Positions 12,301 to 24,300 of a stretch of DNA of 64,000 bases are shown here, in pieces; within the stretch, counting starts at the first letter, position 1, and each line of letters opens with the position of its first letter. The notes beneath the pieces are model-generated. The model was not told where the DNA came from, ran no database searches, and saw nothing but the letters and a program-made list of their open reading frames with translations. The stretch spans positions 22,980,501 through 23,044,500 of the forward strand of contig NC_091255.1 in NCBI RefSeq assembly GCF_042477335.2, written 5' to 3'. The position numbers and the translations under genes are program-made. The DNA is from Ovis canadensis. Taxonomy: Eukaryota; Chordata; Mammalia; Artiodactyla; Bovidae.

Positions 12301-15300
12301 GGCTCCTTATGGAACAGGGCTGTATTGAGAAGAGGATGTAGAGGTTGCTGGAGATCGAGGTAATGAAATCCTCAAAAAGGAGGTGGGATACCTGCAAAGG
12401 TTTAGGGGCTGCTTACTTAGTGTGATTTTGTTCCCAACTTGTACCTTTTCCTTGAAGCAACGGCTATGACTGGAGTTGATCTGAGTTAAGAAATGCAGCA
12501 AAGAGAACAAGAGAGACAAAAAATTGTTTCTGGATAGGTAACATAGCAAAGAGGGATAAAATGAAGAGTCAATGTGTCTATATAAGAATTCAGGAGCTGA
12601 GGTGGCATTTTTTTTTTTAATCCATTGATGGGACTTTATCCATGAGAAGGGCAAACAGGAAGCCCAGTGCCTCATTTGCCTGAGGGGCTGGACTGGTGAT
12701 AGGTATGGGCAGTGAGTTACACACTTCTCTCTACTGGCCTCCAAGAACTATATCCACGGACATCCCTGGTGGTCCAGTGGGTAAGACTCTGTGCTCCAGT
12801 GCAGGGGGCCTGGGTTTGAACCCTGGTCAGGGAACTAGATCCCACATGCTGAAAATAAGAGTTCATAGGTGGCAACTAAAGATCCTGTGTGTTGCAACTG
12901 ACACCCAGTGCCGCCAAATAAATAAACAATAAATTGTTTTAATAAATTAATTAGAAAAAGAACTATATCCAGCTCATCAGTGGTGGCCAGGAACTGAGTC
13001 CAGGTTCTGACTCTGATGCCAGGATTCTTTCTCCTGTTGCTGATAGACCCGGTTGGGAATAGGATGAGCCTGGGCGTGAAGTTTGTGCCATGGACCCTGG
13101 GAGACTCAGGAAGGGGAAAGGATGCTACATTGTGGGGAAAGCTGATGTTCGTCTCTCCCCCAGGCATTCCTGGAGAAGTACGGATATCTCAGCGACCAGG
13201 GCCCCAGTAGCCCTTCCTCCACGCGGTTCAGTAATGCCATCAGGTAAGGCAGAGGGATGTGGAGGACTCAGTGATGCTGGCGTGCAAAGTTTGGGTCACC
13301 TCTGCTTTCCTCCTGGAAGGCTGGTCTCCCACCTGTGCCCAGGAGGTCATGCTCATGGCTCCCTCCCCCGTCCCCCACCACCTGCTATCTCCAGGGAAGC
13401 TCCTTGCCTTCCCCTGCACCAGCCAGCCCCTCGCCGTGGTCCTTTATCTCAGTTCCTCCTAACAGGGAGTTCCAGTGGGTGTCCCAGCTGCCCGTCAGCG
13501 GGGTGCTGGACCCCGCCACCCTGCGTCAGATGATGCAGCCCCGTTGCGGGGTGGCAGATACTGACAGCCAGATGCCTTGGACCGAGAGAGTCAGCGCCTT
13601 CTTTGCTGGACGCCGGGCCAAAATGAGGCGTAAGAAACGCTTTGCAAGGCAAGGTGAGTACTGTTAAAACCTAGGTGGCTTGGAATTCCCTGGTAGCCAG
13701 CAAAATACTTCTCAACCTTGGACCAGGCTCTGTCAATAACCTCTCTTCCTTAAGGAGGGCAGCTGGGACCTCTCAACCCAAAGCTCATGTTTGTGAACAC
13801 AGACATTTAAACCAGAATAATGCCTACATTGATGAACTTTCATTGTGCAGGTATTTTCCAGAGCAAACCACTGCTGGGGTCCAGCCCCGGTGGATCCAGG
13901 GTAATTCGAAGGTGGGGACGGAGTCGGCGTCCTGGAAAAAACTTATTTAATTACAAATATAGAGGGAGATTAGAAACAGATAGTTGTAGTAGGAGAATTA
14001 GTGGAGAAAAGAGGCTGAATAACTGGTTTACATGGAATACCAATCAGCACCTATGTAGGCCACAGGCGTCTTTCCATTCTCCCAAAGGAGAGGAGGCACT
14101 GAGGCCTCCCTGGTCCGATCTCAGAAGCCCAGGCAGAATTAGCAGGCTTGGTGAGTACCCACATCTCAGATGGGAATTCAGCCAGGAAAGCGGGAGCGAG
14201 AAAGAAACGACACGGGGGAATCAGTCTTTCCAGAAACTGATCCGATTTCTTTATTTTTCAGGTTTGTTTATATACCTTTTTGTTATACATAGGGATGAAT
14301 ACAGAGTCACGCGGGGGTCAGCAGACCTGACCCTCGTCACAATCAGGTGCTTCATATAAAATTATACAAAGGTCTTATGAGTTTCATCATCTTTCAGCCA
14401 TGAGGTCTGCTGACAGTTTATGGCCCTTTCTGATGTCGGTCAGTTAACCAGAAAACTTATTTTTCCAGGGGTGATATTTTCTTAAATCAGGCACCACCCT
14501 CCAAATAAAGTTGCATTCCTATAGGGTGAGGGTGTAGTGAGTTACAGTCAAGAAAGGAATTTACTTAACCTAAGGTTTAACGTGATTAATCTTAAAAGGT
14601 TAATACTTATTTCTCCTATATGCTAGTTATATTCATTATAACGGCAGGAATATGGAGATTTAGCAGCAAATATTGGCTCAACAAATGTAAACCCTCCACC
14701 AATGTTTCCCTTAAGATCTATTTAGTCTTAAGATAGTGATAAAATTACATTTTTGCATAGCAAGGACACTGATTTATAGTGATTTATAACAAAGTACCGT
14801 GATCTATAACAAAAGAGAAGATTCATTAACTCAAAAGTCTAGTATTGCTAACATCAAAAACTACTATATTTCCTTTTCTATATTCCAGATACATTGATTA
14901 ATATATTCCCAGGTGCCTAAGGATATGGAGGCCTGATGGCAATCATTGACTCATCAATGAAAAAAGCCCTATGCTAATACTCCGAACTCTTTGTGCTGTT
15001 TATGATTGAGAGGTTGTCACACAAGCTAGTCTGTCAGCAGAGAGGTTTGACCTGAGACATCCTTGTCACACCCAGGGGAGGGAGTTAGCAGTAATTATTG
15101 GCACGACAAATGAAGAAAAAACCCTTCACCAATATAGTTCCTAATCGACCCACTAATACTATACTAATGATCTTCTAACTTCTCAAGAGTCTGTATTTAG
15201 AAAGTTTTAAAACATCCCGTGCCTCTCACAGTTGGGAGGCTGTAAACAATCACATGCGGCCAGACGAGCCTGATCAGGCAGGCCAGAGAATCTTCAGAGT

Positions 15301-18300
15301 TCGTAAGTTGAAACACTCTTGTTACGCCCAGGAATTTTTATTAACTGGAGCTGCAAGTTAACTCCTTCTCTGAGAGAAATGGTTATGGGGGAGAGCTCCC
15401 TGTAAAGTACTCTGATTTGGGGGTAGATCCTCAGGAACAGGGGGTTTCCTGAGGCTTGATCATGCCTTTGCGTATGCCAAGCTTCCTTCCTCATGACCTT
15501 TGCCATGGGCGGAGTTCCTCACACTGGCTCCCAACAAACCACTTAATTCCTTCATCAATATGCTATGTATGGCAGTTAAACCATCACCATATTTATATTT
15601 GACTAAAGTCGTTTTCATCCAAATTGATTCTTTTTTCATAAGAATTATTCAACAAAGGTGTGATTCATCGATCAGTTTTATGTTGGCCACGGTACTTTTT
15701 TTTTTTTACAGCGTTATGGAAATACAATTCACATACCATACAATTTACCCACTTAAAATGAACAATTCAGTGATTTTTATTATATTCACAACATTGTGCA
15801 ACCGTCGCCACAATCTCATTTCAGAATATTTCCATCCCTTCAAGAAGAAACCCCATCCCAGCAAGGAAACAGTCTGTAACATTCCCCTGCCCCCCAGCTG
15901 TTGGCAACACTGATCAACCTCCTTCCTGACTCTTCGAATTTGTCTATTTTACACATTTTCACGTTAAAGTTTTTGCAACTGTGCTTCTCTTTGTGTAGTT
16001 TTGGGGATTTTTCTTCCCTTCTTTTTCCTCCTCCACTTTCTCCTTCTTTGTCCAAATCCAGTCTTCCAGGATCAGATGTTACAGATCTAAGATTTATGAA
16101 GATTTGGTTCTTGTCAATTCTTTGTCAATAACAAGTTTGACAGTGTGTAATTTTAACGTCTTGTCTGTACTAAGTCTAATTTTCTCTGATCAGTTTTTTT
16201 GCAGTTTTCAAGATTTCTAACAAGACGAGGTTGCTCAGTCAGGTTCTCATCTATTATTTTACTATGAGCACTTAGGGCCATTGCCTCTTTTAATTTGCGT
16301 GAACAACTTTGGCTGACAATACCCATTAGGAACAGAACAGAAGGCATGCTTTTTTTTTTTTTCTTAGCTGATTTGTAAGGAAATTGTGGGCCGTTCCCCT
16401 CAGCTGTCAGAGGATGGGTGTTTCCAGGTGTTTGCCAATCCGCTTCCACTGTGTCCATACGTGCGGCCCCTCTCGGTGTTCAGTACTGCCCGAACGCATT
16501 CCTGGTAGAACAAAGAGGAGCAGTGGGGGGTCCAGACTCTGCAGTCAAGACGTCCTCAGAGTCAGCATGTTCTGCAGCCCCCCGTGCTTCTGGACAGCGG
16601 AGGGGAAGGATGAGGCAGAATGGAGGAGCAGTGTGGGCTGGAGCAGCATCCCTGGATGGATCTGGGGCTCTGAGTTTACTTGTATGACCTGGGCTGTGTC
16701 ACTTGGCTCTGTTTCCTCACCTGAAACATCTGTAAAGGAGAGGCCCTGATTACCAAGGGGAAGGATTTGTCGTGAGAATACAGTGGAAAATGGGGCCCCA
16801 GACAGTCTCAATAGTGACACGCCCAGGCTAGAGCTGGTGTCCCAGGGAATTGAAGTGATGCCTCCTGGGCACTCAGGACAGACCTGAGCACAGGGATGCT
16901 GCCTCCAGGCAAGCATCTCATCTTCTCATGCCCCAAGGGAGAAACTAATGGAGTTCATTTATCACTATCCAATTTGAAGCATTTTTTTTTTTTTAACTTT
17001 TTATCTTGTATTGGAGTATAGCCGATTAACAATGTTGTGATAGTTTCAGGTGAACAGAGAAGGGACTCTGCCAGAGAAGGGACTCCGCCATACATGCAAA
17101 GGGAGCCAGACATACATATACATGTATCCATTCTCCTCCAAACTCCCCTCCCACCCGGGGTGCCACATAACACTAAGCAGAGTTGCCTTCGCTATACAGC
17201 ACATCCTTGTTGGGAAGTTACCCTGGAGAAGGAGATGGCAACCCACTCCAGTATTCTTGCCTGGAGAATTCCATGGAAAGAGGAGCCTGGTGGGCTACTG
17301 AGCCTTGATGATGTGCCAAGGATGGTTCTACATGGATTAACTCATTTTATTCAATAACAACTGTATGAGATGGGTCCCCTTATCACCCTCAGTTTACACA
17401 TGGGGAAAATGAGGGACCAAGAGCTTGGGCAACTCTCCCAGGGCCACACAGTAGCCAAGCCTTCTTGTCATTGGGAGGATTAAATGATCACCAGATGTGA
17501 AAAACCTCAGAACATGGGTAGGTGCATAAAAAATGATGTGGGTTTCTAGGCCCATGACTTTCCATAGTGTGGATGAGTGCTGTACTGATAAAGCTGGGCT
17601 CCAGGGTTGCCAGATAAAACACAGGATGCCCATTTAAATTTGAATTTCAGATGAACAACAAGTAATTGTTTTGTTTTCACATACTTATACTAAAAAAAAA
17701 AAGTATTTGCTGTTTATCCAAAGTTCACATGGATCTAGATGTTCCATATTTTCATTTTGCTGAATCCAGCAACCTCATTCCAAGCACTCAGTCCCCTCTG
17801 TGCCTACAGGCCTGATTTTCAATGCTCCCGAAACCGCCCAGAGCTGATGCAGGTGAGGGCCCCGGGGGATGTATGGGATATAAAAGGAAGGAGAGGAGAT
17901 ACTGACTGAGCGCCCATCACATACCAGGCAGCTTCGTGTTGCTTTTCCATCTGCTATTTCACTTTTATCAGGAGGTGAATCTTACTAACCCCACTTTGCA
18001 AGTAAAGAAACTTAGGCTTGGAAAGATTCAAATAATTTGATATTCGAGGTTGTAAGTAGAGGCTCTGGGATGTTAACCCATGTTCTCTCCATAATATCAG
18101 TTCCCTGTTGGGAATCAGAACTTCAAGGTCCTCCCAAGCAAGGAGTCTAGCTCTCTGCCCTTCCCCATCTCTTTTTCCCTCCCTCCTCCTTTTTGGGTTT
18201 TGGGGCAAAGGTGTAGGGGCTGTGATGCCAGGTGCGACTGGTGGCCTGAGGGTCGCCACGGAAACCAACCCAGCCTGGCCAGGAGTTTGGGATGGGGATC

Positions 18301-21300
18301 CCAAGTGGCCAACCTGCTCCAAGGACACACACCTAGAAGAAGACAGTGGGTAAAGGCTCAGGCTGCTGGCCCGGTGGCTCCTTGCTCCCCTGCCCCTCAC
18401 CCAGCTCTGCTCCTCAGGACAATTGGTCATTTTCTCTCAATTCCCATTTCTGTTTGTCCTCCCTAGCCTCCCCACTTCTTGCCCACGGAGTGAGGGGCTC
18501 CCCTCGCTGCAAAAAGGCAGGAGGATTTGCCTCATACTTTTCTAGAAGCTTGAAGGTGGCAGGGGAGAGTCTGAGAGCGGCTCACGCATAGCAGGGTAGG
18601 GAGGAGCCCAACGCCAGCCTATCCGGTGCCCAGTGAAAGTGTCAAAGAGAAGCGTTCCTGGCATAGAGTGAAGCCTCAGGCGGCGCCTCTGGACTCCAGG
18701 CCTTCCTCTGCCCTCCTGGGTCCCCTCCCTTCCTTAGATCCTTCCCTCTTCCCTCCCTGAGGGTTGCTTACTGGCTGGGAGAGGTTGGGTGGCTGCCAGG
18801 CCCTACAGGCCCAGGAGGCAGCCTTGCATGGAGCTTGGCTCCCGGGTGGGAGAAGGGACAGTGGGGTGTGGAGGAGTGGAGAGGAGGGAAAGGGCGTTGA
18901 GCTCTTCTGCTCTCCCAAGACTTCAGGAGAATTTCAGCTCTTGCAGGGCCCCTGCTGTGATGCAAAGAAGTGATGTTTAGGCAAATTTATAAGCCTTGAG
19001 TCTTAGCCAATGTGCCTGCTTATCAGTGTCGGGGCCTGGGCTCAGGGCCAAGCTCCACTACTCACTCATTTTTTTTTCTTAAGAGGTTTTATCTTTATTT
19101 TTTTCTGTTTTTGTTTGTTGGTTTTTTCTGGCCATGCCATGCCACATTCAGGATCTTACTTCCCCAACCAGGGATCAAACCCATGCCCCCTGTGTGGGGA
19201 GGGCAGAGTCTTGATTCCTGGATGAACAGGGAAGTCCCTACTCACTCATTCTAAGTCCCTTCCTCCTGGTCTCAGTCTCTGCAAAACAGAGCAGAGATGG
19301 GTAAGGAGATGGCCAAACACCCATGACTTCTCGCCTTCTGCCTGGTTCAGGCAAGGACAGCCCCAGGACAAGAGGACAGGAGGTCTGAACCTTCACCTGG
19401 TCCCCCCTCCAAGGAGAGAGGGGGCTGTCCTCCAACACAGTCAGGCATGCCCTGCCCACTCGTCACGCAGCTCTGGTCCATCTGGGACAGGTGTGAGTGC
19501 TAAGTCGCTTCAGTCGTGTCCGACTCTTTGTGACTACAGCCCGCCAGGCTCCTCTGTCCATGGGATTCTCCAGGCGACAGTATTGAAGTGGGTTGCTGTG
19601 CCCTCCTCCAGGGGATCTTCCCGACCTAGGGATCAAATCCGCATCTCTTGTGTCTCCTGCATTGGCAGGCGGGTTCTTTACCACTAATGCAGGACACTGG
19701 GACCCAAAAGACAACGTGATTCTCGTGCACTCCCAGGAGTCCTGCCTCTGAGCCACGAGTCCTCCACTTGGGAGTCACAATCTCAGTCCCCGAGCTTGCA
19801 GGGCTTAGAAATAGCCCATGGCAAACTCTGGGAGCTGGACCTTCTGAGCACCCTGGTCCTGGATGCCCGATGAGCTGCAGAGGGACTTGGTTGACTGGGG
19901 CTCAGGCGAGAGGTCAGAGTCTCCGGCCTCAGGGAGGAACTGCAGTTTGGGGCAAAGGAATAGGAACTCTTCGCTGAGTGGAAATGGAAAAATTTGTCTC
20001 GGTCAGTGACAAAACACACTCTTTGTTCTTATTTGTTTTCACCTCAGAGCTCTGCAGAGTCCCTGAGGAAGTGAGGGGGGAGGGCCGGGGGTCAGAGAAG
20101 GACCTCAAATAAATGGGCCTTGTGGTGCCTTGTCAGCAGCACGGGAAAGGGGAGACAGCAGGAGAGTGAGAGGGGCGGGGAAGAGGAGGGGCAGAGGGGA
20201 GTCGCGGTTGTGGCCCTATGGCCCCCCTTCCTCCGCCCCCTACGGTAGGCAGGGGCTGGGATCTGCTACCAGCAAGAGGTGCGGCTCAGTTTTCAAGCTT
20301 AGTCTAGATGCTGGGGAAGGTGACCCCAGACTCGAGAGTCCTTGAGGTTGGGGACCCTTCCTGAGTCGAGGCTCCACATCCCCCATCACATGGGAACCTC
20401 CCCATGCCAAGCCACTGCACTAGGGACTGTGCAGGATAAGGGTCGCTTTGTCAGTCTGAGCGCAGTGTCTCCACCGGTGGGGGGGCTTCCCGGGGCCAAG
20501 GCTGTGTCTCCTTCATCACTTCAGGGACTTCCTGGAGGAGGGCCCATCTCCCCATCCAAAGGGCCCATGGGGCCAGCCGCAGACTCTGTAGCAGCTGTGG
20601 CTGACACAGCCTCTCTGGGTGGCAGGCAACAAGTGGTACAAACGGCATCTCGCCTACCGCCTGGTGAACTGGCCCCAGCACCTGCCCGAGCCCGCAGTCC
20701 GGGGGGCCGTGCGAGCCGCCTTCCAGCTGTGGAGCAACGTCTCGGCGCTGGAGTTCTGGGAGGCCCCGGCCACAGGCCCTGCTGACATCCGCCTCGCCTT
20801 CTTCCAAGGGGACCACAACGACGGGCTGAGCAACGCCTTTGATGGCCCAGGTGCTGACACCAAGCCTCTCTCCTACAGGGCAGGAGGGAAACCCCCAACT
20901 AGGAGAGGCAGTCTGGAGAGAAGGCAGTGGAGGGTTCACTCCTCCTCTAGGCTTGGTCAGGCTGCAGCCCCCTCCAGAGAACCCTCAGTCTTCCCACCTG
21001 TAGAATGGGAACAGTGGTCCCTACTCTCTTAGGTGCCACATGGCTGAAGGGTTGGCCACATGAGGTTCTGCATGGAAAGTGTTTTGCAAGCTCTAAGGAG
21101 TATTATCTCTACTGGGAGAACCTCCTGGGGTCCTGTCCTCCATACCCTGCGTCAGGCCAGTGCCTCTCTCGTTCTCCAGGAGTGGATGTTCCCTCAGACC
21201 AAGGCTCTAAAAACACCTGGAGGCCACCACAGCTCCACCCCTACTCTCCCGCCATGCACTGTACAGTCACTGACGCAGGGCAAGGGACATTCTGTCCCCT

Positions 21301-24300
21301 CCATGCTGCCTGCTTCACACAGTCACAGCCCAGACTCTTCTGTTTGGCCCCCAAACTAAAGGCTTACTACCCTTTAGTTGTAACGTAAACTGCCCTCGTC
21401 CGGGTCTGCCCAGCACTGGCCTTCATGACCTGAATACAGGTTGTCTGTGTATCTCCTCTCTGCTAGGGAGGCAAGGAGACCTCATCAGACCCCTTCAGGA
21501 CTTAAACCCTGTGTGGCCTGGCAACTTGGGCCCCCACCTCCCCCGCACCCTCCTACTTTCCATTAAGCCCACTCAGCAAAACCCACTTCCAAGCCCCGCT
21601 CCTGGGACTCAGGGAGGACTGGGAGAAATCCCGGCTTTACAAGAATCCACATGTACCACTCACATGTGCTTCCGTGTAACTCCCTTCACCCACAATATCG
21701 CCATGAGACGCTGATGGCCGTACCCAGGTGGAGTCTGGTTGCTAAGACAGCACTGGACTGGGAGTCAGCTCTCTGATTTGAAACTGGTGTTCGTTCGAGA
21801 TTATGTCTTCTCCCTTTGAAGCCCGCCCATCTGTCTTCCAGGATCACAGTGAGGGTTACACAGTAAGGGCTTACATGGCTCAGAACAACTTGAGGCATGT
21901 TCAGAATTAGAAGCAAGTATGCCTCCTATGCTGGCTTACCAGTTGGCACTAGAGGTAAAGAATCTACCTGCCAGTCCAGGAGACATAAGAGACGTAGGTT
22001 TGATCCCTGGCCAGGAAGATTCCCTGGAGGAGGGCATGGCAACCCACTCCAGTGTTCTTGCCTAGAGAATCCCATGGACACAGGAGCCTCGCGGGCTACA
22101 GTCCATAGGGTCACAAAGAATCAGACATGACTTAGCGGGCGTGCACGTGTGTGCACACACACACACACACTCCTCCTCAAGGCCAGCTCACACACACACA
22201 CACACACACACACACATTCCTCCTCAAGGCCAGCTCTCCATGCCCCTGGAGGCTCCCTGTAATGGCAACCTCCCAACTTTTGTTGGGAGGCCTGCTGGGA
22301 GGCCTCCCTTAACTCATTGTTGGGAGTCCCTGCTGGCCTGGGTTCTAAGAAGGCCATGTCAGAAGGACTTTCAATGGGCTTCTAAGCCAGCATCATTGCA
22401 ATGCTGATTGCTGACCCTTGGGGAAAGTGAATTATGAGGGGATAGGGCTCTAGAAACTACAAAACTGCATAAGGGCCCTGCTATAAGCTTGAGAATGACT
22501 GATCCAGCCCATCTCCCTCTGCTGACGCCTATTAGAAGCGGGAAGCAGAGACCCGCAGAGGGAAGGCAAGAATAAATGAATGCAATTTTTTTTTTTTTTC
22601 TTTTTTGGCTGCACTCAGGCATGCAGGCTCTTAGTTACCTTAGTTCTCTGACAGGAATCAAATCCTAACCACTGGACTTTCGGGGAATTCCCCTATATAT
22701 ACTTCTTAATAAAGAAGCCTATACCTCCCCATAAACAAAGCCAGCACCCAGATGAAGAAACATTACCAATACCCCAGAAGTCTCATTATGCCCCCTTCTG
22801 GGGTAACCACTGGTCCCTAATCCTACATCTCTTTGAAAGTAAGTAGTAATTACCCACAGCAGGCTCTAAGTATTACATGTGACATACACGTGCACTGTGT
22901 GGTGGGCTCAGTCGTGTCTGACTCTTTGTAGCCCTCCAGGCTCCTCTGTCCATGGGGATTCTCCAGGCAAGAATACTGGAGTGGGTTGCCATGCCCTTCT
23001 CCAGGGGATCTTCCCCGCCCAGGAATCAACCCGTCTTTTATGTCTCCCGCATTGGCAGGCGGGTACTTTAGCACCACCTGGGAAGCCCTATGGGCTGTGC
23101 ACACATCCCTTTTTAATCTTCAGAACAGCCCCGCGAGGATCGACTCTCTTAGTCAACATTCTCATTTCTCGGATCTAAAAGCTAAGACACAAAGGCCTTA
23201 AGCTATCTGCCCAGGTAACGGCAGGTAGGATAAGTGGTTAAAACCAGGACTGCAAGCCAGGCGGTTTGGCCTCATGCTCTTTGCACACCACGCTGCCTCC
23301 GAGGCGTCCAGACCCACAGCCTAGTCATCTGTTCGTTGCTCCACACTTCCGCCTCTGCCAGACTCAATTAGAAGGGAAATCACCCATCAGAAAAGCCCCC
23401 ACACCCACGCCAACAGCGTTTGCTCAGGGTGGAGGGGGGTGTCGGAGGCGCCGGCTGCCCCTGACTCTCCGCGCCGCCTGCAGGAGGCGCCCTGGCGCAC
23501 GCCTTCCTGCCCCGCCGCGGGGAAGCACACTTCGACCGAGACGAGCGCTGGTCCCTGAGCCGCCGGCGCGGCCGCAACCTGTTTGTGGTGCTGGCGCACG
23601 AGATCGGCCACACGCTCGGCCTGACCCACTCGGCCGCGCCGCGCGCGCTCATGGCGCCCTACTACAAGAGGCTGGGCCGCGACGCGCTGCTCAGTTGGGA
23701 CGACGTGCTGGCTGTGCAGAGCCTGTATGGTGAGACCCTCCGGCGTGCACGCCCCTGCTCCCTTACCCGCCCCCTGAGCCCCTCCCCCCCACCCGCCCGG
23801 GACCCCCAAGGCTCTGACGCCGGCTCTTCAAATAGGATTACCCCCTTCTAAGCGCAGGAAACTGGTTTCCCCATCACTGGTCCTTTCCGATCTGCAGCTT
23901 CAGGCTCTCCTCAAAGAAAAGCCTCATCTCCCGCTCTGCTGCTTCCCTACGCCTGGTCTCTAGCATCTCGACCCATTCCTGGGCACAGCTCTCCTCTGCG
24001 TTCCAATTGTCTGTTCCTGCCCAACCCCCGGCCACGCAGTTCCTCTCATACGCCTCCACCAACACCCCCACCCTCACCCCATTATTCCTGCTCCCAGCTC
24101 CAGTGGCTCTCTTGAAACTTTCTCCTCCATGACGTTGATGCCCACTCTTCCCACCCAACCCCTGGCCCCTCGCCCCTGAGCCTGGGTCTGCCTGGCGGTG
24201 GATTTAGACAAGGTCTTCCCCAGAATGAACTTACCGGTGCTGCTGCCCGGAGACTATCTGGACCCAAGGCCTGCTTCGGCCTGGGGGGCTGCGTCCCTGA

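Noticed and set aside
15294-15506. 70-codon minus-strand frame inside the LTR
   Set aside because: It lies in the presumed U3 of a solo LTR, has no recognisable protein family, and is likely fortuitous.
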